Positions 9,295-18,676 of a DNA stretch of 64,000 nucleotides are shown one piece after another. The position numbers and the translations under genes are program-made. Location: positions 62,001 to 126,000 of the forward strand of contig JAOAHQ010000007.1 of the NCBI GenBank assembly GCA_026415155.1, given 5' to 3'. The number at the start of each line of letters is the position of its first letter. Position 1 is the stretch's first letter. The notes beneath the pieces are model-generated. The model saw only the letters and a program-made list of their open reading frames with translations, was not told the origin of the DNA and ran no database searches. This DNA comes from Rhodocyclaceae bacterium. GTDB lineage: Bacteria; Pseudomonadota; Gammaproteobacteria; Burkholderiales; Rhodocyclaceae.

Positions 9295-10277
9295 TCGCGC
9301 ACGATGCGTTCGGCCTGTTCGATGATCGCCTCGGGCAGGGCAAGGCCGATCTTCCGCGCCGTGGCGAGGTTCAAGGAAAGCTGGCTTTCCGCCATCTCGA
9401 CGGGCAGATCGCCCGGCTTGACACCCGCGAAGATCTGCAGCGCGAGCCGCGCCGCCTGGCGGCCGATCTCCGTATGCACGAAGCCATAGCTCATCAAGGC
9501 GCCGGCCTCGACCTGGGTGAGGCTCGGCGCGCACAGCGGCAAGCGCCGCGCCATCGCCGTGGCGACGAAGCGCGCAATGGCCGCCTCGACGCGGCTATCG
9601 CGCGGCAGAAAGATCGCATCGATGCCCTCCGGCAGCGCGGCCAGGGCGGCGGCGATCTCGGCTTCATCGCGCACCGCCTGGGAAGACAGCCGCAGGCCGA
9701 GCCGCTCGGCGGCCGGCGCGATTTGGGCCAGCGTCGTCTCGGCGCTCTTGTCGCCCGGCGTGTAAGGCACCCAGACATGCCGCGTCTTGGGCGCAAGGCG
9801 CTTGAGCCACTCGAGGCGCAGATCGTCTCTGGTGGGCAGGCGGATGCCGGTGATCATGCCGCCCGGCCGCTTGAGGTCAGTCACGATGCCGGCGGCGAGC
9901 GGATCATTGACCGGCGCGAAGACGATCGGGATGGCGAGATCGGCGGCAAGCCGCTTGACCGCCTGGGTGGCGGGCGTGCTCGAGACCATGATGAGATCGG
10001 GGCGCTTGGCCAGATGCGCGCGGATCAGCGGCTCGAGGCGGTCGACCGAGCCGGCCGGCCCTTCATCGAGATAGACGACTTCTTTGCCTTCGCGCCAGCC
10101 TGCTTCGGCAAGCCCCGCCTTGAAGCCGGCGACGGTGCGGGCATCGACGTCGGTGAGCTGGACGAGCGCGATCGTCTTCGGCTGCGGCGGCGCCTGGCCG
10201 GGCAAAGCGAGCCAGAGCGCGCCAGCGGCGAAGAGCAGGCCCAGCACGATGGGCAGCAAGACAATGGTTCTCTTCAT
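9291..10277 (-). CDS. ABC-type substrate-binding protein (TrpX/PF04392-like)
   Basis: 328 residues starting at MKRTIVLLP, with a signal peptide (about 1-26). The rest is a two-lobed periplasmic binding protein of the family with motifs like [10 protein letters not shown] and RPGGMITGI. No permease or ATPase genes lie nearby. Solitary members next to hybrid kinases often act as the sensory subunit rather than in transport, and that is the likely role here. The 23-bp repeat lies 20 bp upstream of the start. The longer track start would read through it and is not preferred. Confidence 0.83.
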   Translation of the reverse strand: MKRTIVLLPIVLGLLFAAGALWLALPGQAPPQPKTIALVQLTDVDARTVAGFKAGLAEAGWREGKEVVYLDEGPAGSVDRLEPLIRAHLAKRPDLIMVSSTPATQAVKRLAADLAIPIVFAPVNDPLAAGIVTDLKRPGGMITGIRLPTRDDLRLEWLKRLAPKTRHVWVPYTPGDKSAETTLAQIAPAAERLGLRLSSQAVRDEAEIAAALAALPEGIDAIFLPRDSRVEAAIARFVATAMARRLPLCAPSLTQVEAGALMSYGFVHTEIGRQAARLALQIFAGVKPGDLPVEMAESQLSLNLATARKIGLALPEAIIEQAERIVRE

Positions 10278-10296
10278 CGCGAGAAGTCTAAGGCAT

Positions 10297-10319
10297 GCCG
10301 TGCCGCCGGTGCCGACTTT
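10297..10319 (+). repeat. Dispersed 23-bp repeat, intergenic
   Basis: 20 of 23 positions match (differences at 6, 12 and 14). It lies between divergent genes, just upstream of the substrate-binding gene and upstream of the hsp20 promoter. Confidence 0.75.
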
Positions 10320-10337
10320 TCGCACCCCGTCACCAGG

Positions 10338-10366
10338 CTTGAAGTTTCGGCTGTCAAACCTATCAT
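10338..10366 (+). promoter_or_regulatory. Candidate heat-shock promoter of the hsp20 operon
   Basis: CTTGAAG and CCTATCAT lie about 14-15 bp apart, resembling the sigma-32 pattern CTTGAAA ... CCCCATnT. The same bases also form a sigma-70 reading (TTGAAG, 16 bp, TATCAT). It is placed about 50 bp before the first hsp20 ATG. Confidence 0.45.
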
Positions 10367-10417
10367 CAAGGCAGGGATGCCAAAGAAGGCGTCCGCAGGA
10401 AACGAAAAGGAGGGATC

Positions 10418-10855
10418 ATGTTCTATCGCAGCCTATTTCCCCGCGACCTGTTCGCGGAACTGGACCGCCTGCAACGCGCGTTGCAGTGGAGCGATGAATT
10501 TTCGCCGAGCATCCGCGGCGTGCGCGGCGGCTTTCCGGCCATGAACGTCGGCAGCACGCCGGCGGCGGTCGAGATCTATGCCTTCGCGCCCGGCATCGAC
10601 CCGGCCAGCATCGAGGTCGTCATCGAAAAGGGCGTGCTCACCATCGCCGGCAGCCGCGAGCTCGACTACGGGGCAAGCGACGAGAAGAGCGCGATTCACA
10701 TCGACGAGCGCTTCTCGGGCCGCTTCCGCCGCGTCGTGAGCCTGCCGGACGACATCGACGCCGATGCCGTCTCCGCGAAGTATCGCGATGGAGTCTTGCA
10801 CATCACCGTGCCGCGCCGCGCCGCTGCGCTACCGCGCCGCATCGCCATTCAGTAA
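10418..10855 (+). CDS. Small heat-shock protein, Hsp20/alpha-crystallin family (1 of 3)
   Basis: A 145-residue cytoplasmic holdase chaperone that binds unfolding proteins without ATP. The alpha-crystallin domain spans about 45-135, with the usual beta-sandwich sequence (VEIYAFAPGIDPASIEV, GRFRRVVSLPDDID, AKYRDGVLHITVPR). The N-terminus (MFYRSLFPRDLFAELDRLQ) is the amphipathic arm. A strong AAGGAGG-type ribosome site lies 5 bp before the ATG. It is first of three tandem, co-oriented hsp20 genes (gaps of 12 and 23 bp). It differs clearly from the other two, so they are not recent duplicates. Confidence 0.95.
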   Translation: MFYRSLFPRDLFAELDRLQRALQWSDEFSPSIRGVRGGFPAMNVGSTPAAVEIYAFAPGIDPASIEVVIEKGVLTIAGSRELDYGASDEKSAIHIDERFSGRFRRVVSLPDDIDADAVSAKYRDGVLHITVPRRAAALPRRIAIQ

Positions 10856-10867
10856 GGAGGACGCATC

Positions 10868-11239
10868 ATGAGCGAAACCGTAGCCAAAACCGAAGCCGTG
10901 CGGGATGAAGCCGCCTTGCTGCCGCCGGTGGATGTCGTCGAGAATGCTTCCGGCATCACGCTCTACGCCGATTTGCCCGGCGTGCCGAAGGAGCAGCTGC
11001 GCCTGCAGATCGAGGCCGATACGCTGACCATCGAAGGCGAGGTGCGCCTTGACATGCCGGAGGGCATGGAGTCGACCCATGCCGAGGTGAGCCTGCCGCG
11101 CTACCGGCGCGCCTTCACGCTCTCGAAGGAGCTCGACACCGAGAAGATCACGGCCGAGTTCAACCAGGGCGTGCTGAAACTCACCATTCCAAAGGTCGCC
11201 CACGCGCAGCCAAAGCGGGTCGAAATCCGTGTCGAATGA
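10868..11239 (+). CDS. Small heat-shock protein, Hsp20 family (2 of 3)
   Basis: 123 residues, with the alpha-crystallin domain at about 22-115 (ITLYADLPGVPKEQLRLQIE, RRAFTLSKELDTEKITAEF, GVLKLTIPK). It resembles the HspC-type of betaproteobacterial tandem pairs. The N-terminal arm is short and lacks the aromatic FxxF motifs of the first gene, so it may join mixed oligomers with that protein. The ribosome site is AAGGAGG, right after the preceding stop codon. Confidence 0.95.
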   Translation: MSETVAKTEAVRDEAALLPPVDVVENASGITLYADLPGVPKEQLRLQIEADTLTIEGEVRLDMPEGMESTHAEVSLPRYRRAFTLSKELDTEKITAEFNQGVLKLTIPKVAHAQPKRVEIRVE

Positions 11240-11262
11240 CGCTTCTTTTCCAGGAGGATGCC

Positions 11263-11769
11263 ATGAAACTGGAGTCGCTTCGCGAAGGTTTTGAGGCTTT
11301 CCTCGATTCTGTCGCGGAAGGCTGGCGCCATCTGCGCGAATCCGCGAGCCAAGCCCTTACCCGCTTCCGGCCGGGCAAGGACACGCAACTGCCCGCGCCG
11401 GCCGAGGTCGACGACCCGTTTTACCTGCCGACGCGCGGCTGGGCGATGTTAGGCGGCGAGGTGTTCGAGGACGACAAGCGCCTCGTCGTGCGCCTTGAGA
11501 CGCCCGGCCTGGAGAAGGAAGACATCGCCATCGAGGTCGAGGGCGATCGGCTCGTCGTGAGCGGCGAGAAGCGTTTCGCGCGCGAGGGCACGGAGGGCCG
11601 CTGGCGCGTCATGCAATGCGCCTATGGCTCCTTCCGCCGCATTGTGCCGCTTCCCGTGCCGGTGGTGCCCGACGCCGCCAAAGCGACCTATCGCAACGGC
11701 GTGCTGCGCATCGAGCTGCCCAAGCTCAACCCCGGCAAGCCGCAAGCGAAGACGATCAAGGTGGAATGA
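11263..11769 (+). CDS. Small heat-shock protein, Hsp20 family (3 of 3)
   Basis: 168 residues from MKLESLREGF, where an AGGAGG site sits 6 bp upstream; the upstream in-frame ATG of the track (11236) overlaps gene 2 and is less likely. It has an extended N-terminal helix rich in charged residues (1-40), then an alpha-crystallin domain (LVVRLETPGLEKEDIAIEVE, FRRIVPLPVPVVPDAAKATY, GVLRIELPK). A copy of the 23-bp repeat follows 10 bp after the stop. Confidence 0.93.
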   Translation: MKLESLREGFEAFLDSVAEGWRHLRESASQALTRFRPGKDTQLPAPAEVDDPFYLPTRGWAMLGGEVFEDDKRLVVRLETPGLEKEDIAIEVEGDRLVVSGEKRFAREGTEGRWRVMQCAYGSFRRIVPLPVPVVPDAAKATYRNGVLRIELPKLNPGKPQAKTIKVE

Positions 11770-11778
11770 GGCCGGCGG

Positions 11779-11801
11779 GCCGTCCCGCCAGCGCCGAGAC
11801 G
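11779..11801 (+). repeat. Dispersed 23-bp repeat, intergenic
   Basis: The first 19 positions are a perfect match and the last 4 differ. It lies just after the hsp20 operon. Confidence 0.75.
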
Positions 11802-11875
11802 CTCAAGGTACGCGAGGGCGGCGGGATATCCATTTTTTGCGCGCGGGTGTATGCTCAGGGCAAGATGTTTGACGC

Positions 11876-14603
11876 TTGCCTGCGATTTTGAAGCCTTCAT
11901 CGACCATTTCTTCTTTTCGCTGGCTTGTCTTCGCCAGCCTCCTCGTCATTCTGGCGGGCCTCTGGCTGTGGCGGGATTATCGCGGCATCCTCGCCAATGC
12001 CGACCGCCAGCAGGCCAACGTCGCCCGCCTGCTCGAAACCTATACCACGCACATCATCACCAATACCGACAACGTCCTCGCCCGCGTCATCGACGAGGTG
12101 CGCGACCATGACATCCTGGGCGCGGGGGCGGATCGGCGCTGGCCGCTTTTCGTCGAGATGGCCAAGCAATTGCCGGCCAAGGGGCGGCTATGGCTCTACC
12201 GCGCCGATGGCTCGGCGGTAATGGCTTCCCATTTGCGCCATTCGACGAACAACGCCAACGACCGCGAGTATTTCACCGCCCACCGCGACCGCGCCGACAT
12301 CGGGCTTTTCATCGGCGAGACGATCATCGGCAAGACGACCGGCCGGCGCGTGTTCAACTTGAGCCGCCGGCTCGAGACGCCCAGCGGTACCTTCGCCGGC
12401 GTGGCGATGGCTGCGATCGAGGTCGAGGCCTTCGCCGATCTCTTCAACCCAGATTGTCCATTAGACCGGGCAGGCCATCCATGAGGAAGCTCAACGACAT
12501 TCGCACTGCCCTACGCGGCGGCGCACGGGCTGCGGGCGGCATCTGCGCGCCCGTGCTCCTCGTCCAGAGGCAACGCTATGGACTCGTCGCCCGTGCGCGC
12601 ATCTCCTCGCCCTCGCCGGCGAGCGCCGCTCGCGTTCCAATGGACAATCTGGGTTCAAGGAACTGCGCCTGGGCGAGACGGCCGCGCTCACCCTGGTGCG
12701 CGAAGATGGCGCGGTGATCGTGCGGCATCCTGATGCCGGCGCGACCGGCAAGCGTTTCAGTCTCAAGCTCTTCGACTACATCCAGCAGCAGCCGGTCGGC
12801 CATTACACCTCGGTCTCGCCGATCGATGGGCTCAAGCGGCGCATCGCCTACCGCAAGCACCCCGACTATCCGCTTGCCATCGTCGTCAGTGTCGGTCAGG
12901 ACGAAATCCTCGAGCCATGGCGGCAGCACGTCGCCGTGGTCGCCGGCACGATGCTCGTCGTGTTTTTCGTCGTCGGCCTCTTCTCGCTACGCGCGCAGCG
13001 GGCGGCGCAGCGTGAGCGGCAGGCGATCCAACGTATGAAGACCGTGCTCAACACGGTGGCGGAAGGCATCTGCGGCTTGGATGGCGAAGGGCGCATCCGC
13101 TTCATCAATCCAGCCGGCGCACGCCTGCTCGGCTTTGCTCCCGAGGAGCTCCTCGGCAAGCCGATGCACGAGCTCTGCCATCATTCGCATCTCGATGGCA
13201 CGGTCCATACCCGCGAGGAATGCGCGATTCACCGGCTGCTCGCCGAAGGCGGCGAGAAATTCGGCACCGACCACTTCTGGAACCGGCAGGGCAAGAGCTT
13301 CCCCGTCGAATATGCGGCCGTCAAGGTCGATGAACGCGAGGAAGGCATCGGCGCCGTCATCGCCTTCCGCGACATTACCGAACGGCTGGCCGGCGAGCGC
13401 GAGTTGCGCGCCGCGCTCGACGCGCTGGAAAAAAGGAGCGCCGAGGCCGAGGCGGCCAATGTCGCGAAAAGCCGCTTCCTCGCCACGATGTCGCATGAAA
13501 TCCGCACGCCCTTGAACGGCATCCTCGGCATGGCACAACTGCTGCTCATGGATGGCGCCAACGAGACGGAGCGGCAGGACTACGCGCGCATCATTTATCA
13601 CTCCGGCCAAACACTCCTTGCACTGCTCAACGACATCCTTGATCTTTCGAAGATCGAAGCCGGCAAGGTCGAGCTCGAAGCGCTCGTCTTCTCGCCGGCC
13701 CAGCTCATCGACGAAATCGCCCGCCTGTTTGCCGAACCGGCCGCCGCCAAAGGCCTGCGGCTCGAGGCGCGCTGGCAGGCCGATCCCGCGCTGCGCTACC
13801 GCGGCGACCCGCTGCGCCTGCGGCAGATGCTCTCCAACCTCGTCAATAACGCGATCAAGTTCACGCCAAGCGGCTTCGTGCGCATCGAAGGCCGCGTCAT
13901 CGAAACCGCCGCCAAGGCGCTGCTCGAATTTTCCGTCACCGACAGCGGCATCGGCATTCCCGCCGACAAACAGGCGCTCCTCTTCCAGCCTTTCACGCAG
14001 GTGGATGCCTCGACGACGCGCGAATATGGCGGCACGGGGCTCGGTCTCTCGATTGTGCGCCAGCTCGCCTTGCTGATGGGCGGCGAGGTCGGGCTCTCCA
14101 GCCGGCCCGGCGAAGGCACGCTTGTCTGGTTCCGTGTGCCGCTCGAGCCCATCGCCGAGAACACCGAGAGCCGTCAAGCGCCGCGCGAAGGCAATACCAC
14201 CTCGGCTGCGCTGCCCTCGCCCGATGCAAAGCTCGTGCTGATCGTCGAAGACAACACGACCAACCGCCTCGTCATCGAGGCGATGATGAAGCGCCTGGGA
14301 TTGCGCTACGAAAGCGTCGGCAACGGCTTGGAGGCCGTCGAACGCCTCCGCGCCGGCGCCCTGCCCGATCTCGTGCTGATGGATTGCCAGATGCCGGTCA
14401 TGGATAGCTTCGAGGCGACCCGGCGCATTCGGCAATGGGAAACCGAGCACGGCCGCCCACGCCTGCCGATCATCGCCCTCTCGGCGGGCGTCTATGCCGA
14501 CGACCGCGAACGCTGCCTCGCCGCCGGCATGGACGATTTTCTCGCCAAGCCGCTTGACATCGCCCTGCTCAAGACGGCGCTCAGCAAGTGGCTGCCGGGC
14601 TGA
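11876..14603 (+). pseudogene. Hybrid sensor histidine kinase disrupted by a 206-bp inverted-repeat element
   Basis: The 5' part (11876-12447) encodes a membrane helix and most of a Cache-type extracellular sensor. The 3' part (from 12654) resumes in another frame with KELRLGETAALTLVREDGAV. Removing the element plus one 5-bp target copy joins these as EAFADLFKELRLGE. It restores one 838-residue frame: helix, Cache domain, helix, PAS (INPAGARLLGF), HisKA (His in TMSHEIRTPLNG), HATPase, and receiver (LVLMDCQMPVMDSF). The element adds 211 bp, hence a +1 frameshift, and translation from the TTG start ends at 12484. The 3' half could still be made from an internal start (GTG 12696), which would lack the sensor's first helix. 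The start codon of the original gene is uncertain. Confidence 0.9.
12448..12653. mobile_element. 206-bp MITE-like inverted-repeat element, copy 1
   Basis: The ends are 15-bp terminal inverted repeats (CCCAGATTGTCCATT ... AATGGACAATCTGGG), flanked by a perfect 5-bp target duplication TTCAA. The interior has an 8-bp inverted pair (GCACGGGC / GCCCGTGC) and the palindrome CTCGCCGGCGAG. It carries no transposase, so it must depend on an enzyme supplied in trans. A 58-codon frame beginning with ATG at 12481 runs through it, and a similar frame exists in copy 2, but coding status is unproven. Copy 2 has exactly the same length. Confidence 0.92.
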
Positions 14604-14606
14604 CGG

Positions 14607-14629
14607 GCCGTGCCGTCAGCGCCGACTTT
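14607..14629 (+). repeat. Dispersed 23-bp repeat, intergenic
   Basis: 21 of 23 positions match (differences at 6 and 10). It starts 4 bp after the stop of the disrupted kinase gene. Confidence 0.8.
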
Positions 14630-14688
14630 CGAGGGGATGCGGTGGGCTAGAATCGCTTAGGTCGCGAGCAAAGGAGCAGCTCAGGGGA

Positions 14689-16320
14689 ATGCGTATCGTG
14701 AAACTTCTGGTGGCAATAGGCTGCCTGTGCCTGGCGGCCCTCGTCCAGGCGGCTACCTCAAAGGATCTCAATCTCGCCGGCGAACTGCTGGCGAATGGCA
14801 ATTACTCGGCCGCAGAGGCCAGACTCGACCGCATCATCGCCGAAGGGATCGATGAGGTGCTCATCGGCGATGCGCTCACCGATCAGGCGCAAGCCTTGCG
14901 TGTCATCGCGCGCGCCGCGCAGGGCAAGCTCGACGCGGCGGCGGCCGATGCCGCGGCGCTCGCCAAACCGCGCAGCGCGCTGACCGTGACGGAGAGCGCC
15001 GTGCTGCTCGATGCGCTCGTGAAGATGAGGCGCAACGAGCGCGCCGCGGCGCTCGAGGCTTACGACCGCGCCGTCGAGATGGCGGGAAAAGGCATGGCCA
15101 GCGGCCTGCGCCGCGCGGCGGCCTTGGCGCAGCGCGCCTGGGCGAGGCTCTATTTCGACGACGTGGCCGGTGCACGCGCCGACTTCGAGGCAGCGCTGGC
15201 GAGTGACGGGGCGATCCTGTTCGGCGATCACCTGGCCTTGCAAAAGACCTTCTGGCGCGCACTGCTCGACGAAGCGCTGCCGCTCTTCGCCGCCGGCAAG
15301 ACGAAGGAGGGCGTCGAGCGTGCCGAGGCGATCGGCCTGCGGCTCGATCTGCTCGGCAAGCTCAGGGAGGACAACCGAAAAGGCGGCGGCTCGGTTGAAG
15401 GCTCCAGCGCGAAAAGCATCCTCTGGTATGAACTGCAGGCCGGGGCGCTCGCCTTGCGCGAGAAAGCGGCGGCAGAAGCGCGCGCCCAGGCCGATGCGGC
15501 GCGCCGCGTGCGGCTCGCCGAAGCGCAGCAGGCGCTCTTGGACAACGATCCGCGCCGCGCTTTCGAGGCCTACGTCGCCGCCTTCCGCGAAGCCCAGGAT
15601 GCCGAGGGGCGCAATCAGGCAGTGGCGGGCCTCGCGACGGTCATGAAACTGTTGCCACAAAAGCCGCCCGTGCCGGAGGAGACGCGCCGCCTGCTCGTGA
15701 AAGCCAAGGTGCTCGTCGAGGAGAAGGATTACAAGGGTGCGATCGAGCTCTACGCCCAGGCCTATCGCCAGACGCCTTGGCTTGCGCAGCTTTTCTACGA
15801 CCGGGCACTGCTCATCGGCCAGATCGCGCGCACGCCGGCCGATTACGACGCGGCAATGGCCGAGATGCGCCGCTTTTTGACGCTCGCCCCCGATTCGCCC
15901 GACGCGCGCGCGGCGCAGGACAAGATCTACGAGTGGGAAGTGAAGCGCGATCGCACAAGGAACGTGCTACCTGAGATCCAGCCGCTGCCGCGCGGCATGT
16001 CGGCCACCGCCGCCGGCAGTGAGGATTGCTTCATCGCCACCGCGGCCTACGGCTCGCCGTGGGAGCCGCACGTCGCGAGCCTGCGCGCCTTCCGCGACCG
16101 GGTGTTGCTGACGAACGCCGCCGGCCGCTGGCTCGTCGCGCGTTACTACGAATTCTCGCCGCCCGTGGCCGAGTTCATCCGCGGCCGCGAGGGCTGGCGC
16201 GCCTTCGTGCGCGCGTTGCTCACCCCGCTCGTGTTCGCGATCGAAGCGCCCCTTGCTGCGCTAGCGCTCACCCTGGCGGCCCTGTTTGGATTCACGCTAT
16301 GGCGGCGCCGTCACGCCTGA
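14689..16320 (+). CDS. Exported TPR-like protein with C-terminal CFI-box domain
   Basis: 543 residues from MRIVKLLVAIG; this ATG precedes a signal peptide (1-22) and has AGGAG upstream, while the track start lies inside the kinase gene. The body is Ala-rich and helical, with TPR-like pairs (for example 230-430). Near the C-terminus is the CFI-box: CFIATAAYGSPWEPHV, then RVLLTNAAGRWLVARYYEFSPP, then a membrane helix and basic RRRHA. This architecture is a known C-terminal module of unknown function, thought to act in surface sorting or anchoring. It overlaps the next gene by 22 bp. Its function is not known. Confidence 0.75.
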   Translation: MRIVKLLVAIGCLCLAALVQAATSKDLNLAGELLANGNYSAAEARLDRIIAEGIDEVLIGDALTDQAQALRVIARAAQGKLDAAAADAAALAKPRSALTVTESAVLLDALVKMRRNERAAALEAYDRAVEMAGKGMASGLRRAAALAQRAWARLYFDDVAGARADFEAALASDGAILFGDHLALQKTFWRALLDEALPLFAAGKTKEGVERAEAIGLRLDLLGKLREDNRKGGGSVEGSSAKSILWYELQAGALALREKAAAEARAQADAARRVRLAEAQQALLDNDPRRAFEAYVAAFREAQDAEGRNQAVAGLATVMKLLPQKPPVPEETRRLLVKAKVLVEEKDYKGAIELYAQAYRQTPWLAQLFYDRALLIGQIARTPADYDAAMAEMRRFLTLAPDSPDARAAQDKIYEWEVKRDRTRNVLPEIQPLPRGMSATAAGSEDCFIATAAYGSPWEPHVASLRAFRDRVLLTNAAGRWLVARYYEFSPPVAEFIRGREGWRAFVRALLTPLVFAIEAPLAALALTLAALFGFTLWRRRHA

Positions 16321-17507
16321 TCTTCGCCGCGCTTGCCGTGCAACTCTCGTGCGCGGCGTTCGCCCAATCGGCCTGGGAGCAGGCCAAGGAAATGGCCGGC
16401 CCCAACTACCGACCGCCCGAGTTGCCGACGCCAGGCATGCAGTGTGTCACCTGTGGCAGCCGCAGCGCGCCACAGAGTGCGCCGCAGACGAGTCGGCCTG
16501 CGCCCCGCCCTACCAAGAGCGCGCCGGCAACGCTGCCCCTGGGCGCGACGATGGGCATGGCGATCTTCGGCTCGATCCTCCAGCAGGCATTGAGCTTCGA
16601 TCTCGATACAGGCCCTGATCCGGCGGAGCTCGCACGCCAGGAGGAGGCGCGCCGCCAGGCCGAAGCCGAAGCAAAGCGCCGCGCCGCCGAGGAAGAGGCG
16701 CGCCACCGGGCGCTCGTGGCCTCCTTGAAAGCTATCCCGCTGCCGTCGTCTTCCGCCACGCCGCCGGCCTCCAGCGGGCTGGGACTGAAGGCGCTCGAAG
16801 CGCTCGACCGCCCGCAGAGCAGCGAAGCATTGCGCGAGACGGCCGCCCTCGGCTGGGATACGCGCGACGTTCGCTTCGCGGTGCGCCACCGGCCACTGGC
16901 GGTCTCGGAGGCCTTGCCCGTCCATGCGCCGCAGACCGTCTGCGATGCGTCGGGCTGCCGCTGGCAAAAGGCCGGACCGCCCGTCGCGCCCCGCCTCCAG
17001 CACAAGCCGACCCGTCACCAGCGTCTCGAGGGGCCGGCCCTCGTCGATCTGATCGCCGCGGGCCAAAAGCCGCAGGCCAACCCGCGCGATCTAGTGATGG
17101 CGCGCCTTCTCGAGCGGCCGCCGGACAAGGAGGCGAGCATCTTCGCCCAGCTGCGCCGCCTTTTGGACAAGGGCCGCAAGACGCTGTGGGCGATCGTCTG
17201 GGCCTGGGGCGGCCTCTTCATCGACGAGTTCGTGCCCGGCGGCAAGCAGTTGATGCTGATGAAGGACGTCTATGAGCTCGCCGACCAGAGTCTGTCGGAT
17301 GCCGTGAAGGCGGCCGGCTGGCTGGGCAGCATCGAGACGGAGGCACCGCCCGAGATCGTCTCGGTCGAGGAAGCGGCCCAGCCCTTCCTGTTCCGCGGCG
17401 TCACCGAGAACGAGAAGGTGGCCAAGGAAATCAAGGAAGGCGTGACGGTCGTCACCGAGGGGCTCTCCTTGGCCAAGAAGCTGATGGAAATCTGGGAGGT
17501 CAAATGA
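16299..17507 (+). CDS. Exported protein of unknown function, operon partner of the CFI-box protein
   Basis: 402 residues from MAAPSRLIFAALAV, with a signal peptide (1-24, ending AFAQ). I do not recognise the family. Visible parts: a possible metal or disulfide pair CVTCGS (about 50), a charged coiled-coil stretch rich in Glu/Arg/Ala (about 105-150), and a C-terminal half with predicted helices and one strongly hydrophobic segment (TLWAIVWAWGGLFIDEF). It starts inside the end of the preceding gene and overlaps the next by 4 bp. The three exported proteins are therefore probably made together and may form one envelope complex. Confidence 0.65.
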   Translation: MAAPSRLIFAALAVQLSCAAFAQSAWEQAKEMAGPNYRPPELPTPGMQCVTCGSRSAPQSAPQTSRPAPRPTKSAPATLPLGATMGMAIFGSILQQALSFDLDTGPDPAELARQEEARRQAEAEAKRRAAEEEARHRALVASLKAIPLPSSSATPPASSGLGLKALEALDRPQSSEALRETAALGWDTRDVRFAVRHRPLAVSEALPVHAPQTVCDASGCRWQKAGPPVAPRLQHKPTRHQRLEGPALVDLIAAGQKPQANPRDLVMARLLERPPDKEASIFAQLRRLLDKGRKTLWAIVWAWGGLFIDEFVPGGKQLMLMKDVYELADQSLSDAVKAAGWLGSIETEAPPEIVSVEEAAQPFLFRGVTENEKVAKEIKEGVTVVTEGLSLAKKLMEIWEVK

Positions 17508-18283
17508 GACGCTGGCTGGCCTGCTGCTGGCTTTTGATCGCCGCCGCGGCCTGGGGCGAGGAAGGCCTGCGTCTGGCCCCCGGCTTCGCCATCCAGAAGC
17601 TGCCCGCGGCGATGATGCCTGCCGGTGCGTGGCCCACGCAGCCTGCGCTGTGCGTGCGTAAAGACGGCCTGTGGTTCGCGACGCGCGAGAACCTCTATCG
17701 CCTGGGCGCGCGCGCCGGCGTGCTCGAAGTGCCCTTGCCGCTCGAAGGCTTCGCCTGCAGCGCGCAAGGCACGCCCGTGCTCGTCGCGGCGGGCAAGCTC
17801 GGCCCCGTTGCGGGTCGGCTCTTCGTGCCGCGCGTGCCACTGCCTTCGCCCGCGACACGCATCGCAAGCGGCACGGGCGATAGCCTGATCCTCTTCGAGA
17901 CGGCCGCGCCGGCGCGGCTGTTTCGTTTCGACGGCCGGCAGGCCCAGCTCGTCGCGACGCTCACCGAGCCGATCCTTGCGGCTGCGCCGGCGGGCGATTT
18001 CGTGCTCGTCGCGACGGCGACGGGCATTTTTCGCGTGCGCCCTGGCGAGCCGCTCGGCCTGCTGTTTCCGCTTGCCGACATGAAGCCGGTGGTCTCGCTC
18101 GCCGTCCATCCGCGCACCGCGGAAATCCTCTTTGCGACCGAGGATGAGATCTTCCTTCTCGACGACGGCCGCGCCACCCAGCTGGCGGAAGGATTGGGCG
18201 GCGCGCTGGCGGCGACCGAGACGACGGTCTTCGTCGCCGATGGCCGGCGCCAGGGCATCTACGCGCTCAGGCCGGCGCGCTGA
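17504..18283 (+). CDS. Exported beta-propeller-like protein of unknown function
   Basis: 259 residues with a signal peptide (1-18, ending AAWG). The sequence is built of short beta repeats (GLWFATRENLYRLG, DFVLVATATGIFRV, AEILFATEDEIFLLDDG, TTVFVADGRRQGIYAL). These are typical of a small NHL/WD-like propeller of 5-6 blades. It is the third gene of the CFI-box operon (ATGA overlap). It faces the rhodanese gene tail-to-tail with no gap. Confidence 0.65.
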   Translation: MRRWLACCWLLIAAAAWGEEGLRLAPGFAIQKLPAAMMPAGAWPTQPALCVRKDGLWFATRENLYRLGARAGVLEVPLPLEGFACSAQGTPVLVAAGKLGPVAGRLFVPRVPLPSPATRIASGTGDSLILFETAAPARLFRFDGRQAQLVATLTEPILAAAPAGDFVLVATATGIFRVRPGEPLGLLFPLADMKPVVSLAVHPRTAEILFATEDEIFLLDDGRATQLAEGLGGALAATETTVFVADGRRQGIYALRPAR

Positions 18284-18676
18284 CTAGCATTGCTCCCAAG
18301 GCAGGCCGTCGAAGCGCCAGCCATTGAGCGTGCCGCGGTGATGATGCTCGTCGAGCTCGCCTTCGAAGCCGTGCAAGACGTTATAGACGCGCGTGAAGCC
18401 GGCCGCTTCGAGCGCCTTGCCAGCATCGACCGAGCGATTGCCCGAGCGGCAGATCAAGACGACCGGCCGGTCATGCACGTGTCCCGCGAGCTTCTTGACC
18501 TCGCCGACGAAATGCGGATTGATCTCCCAATCCGGGCCGTCGTTCCAGGGCACGTTGAGGCAGCCGGTCGGATGGCCGACGAAGAGGAATTCCATCTCGC
18601 TGCGGCAATCGATGAAGAGGGCCTTGGGGTTGTCATGCAGAAACTGGGCGGCTTCTTTGGGGGTGAGGTGTTCCAT
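18284..18676 (-). CDS. Single-domain rhodanese (sulfurtransferase)
   Basis: A 130-residue rhodanese with the active-site loop ICRSGNRS, whose Cys carries persulfide sulfur. The start MEHLTPKEAAQ is chosen because GGAG lies 8 bp upstream; the track start extends into the AT-rich promoter. The C-terminal HHHRGTLNGW motif is typical of small cytoplasmic GlpE-like rhodaneses. It is divergent from metH across an 80-bp AT-rich region. A role in sulfide or thiosulfate handling is plausible but not shown. Confidence 0.88.
   Translation of the reverse strand: MEHLTPKEAAQFLHDNPKALFIDCRSEMEFLFVGHPTGCLNVPWNDGPDWEINPHFVGEVKKLAGHVHDRPVVLICRSGNRSVDAGKALEAAGFTRVYNVLHGFEGELDEHHHRGTLNGWRFDGLPWEQC

Noticed and set aside
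9295-9534. 80-residue N-terminal extension of the sensor kinase in the ORF track
   Set aside because: It is antisense/out-of-frame shadow of the substrate-binding gene; the ATGA overlap start at 9294 is the better choice.
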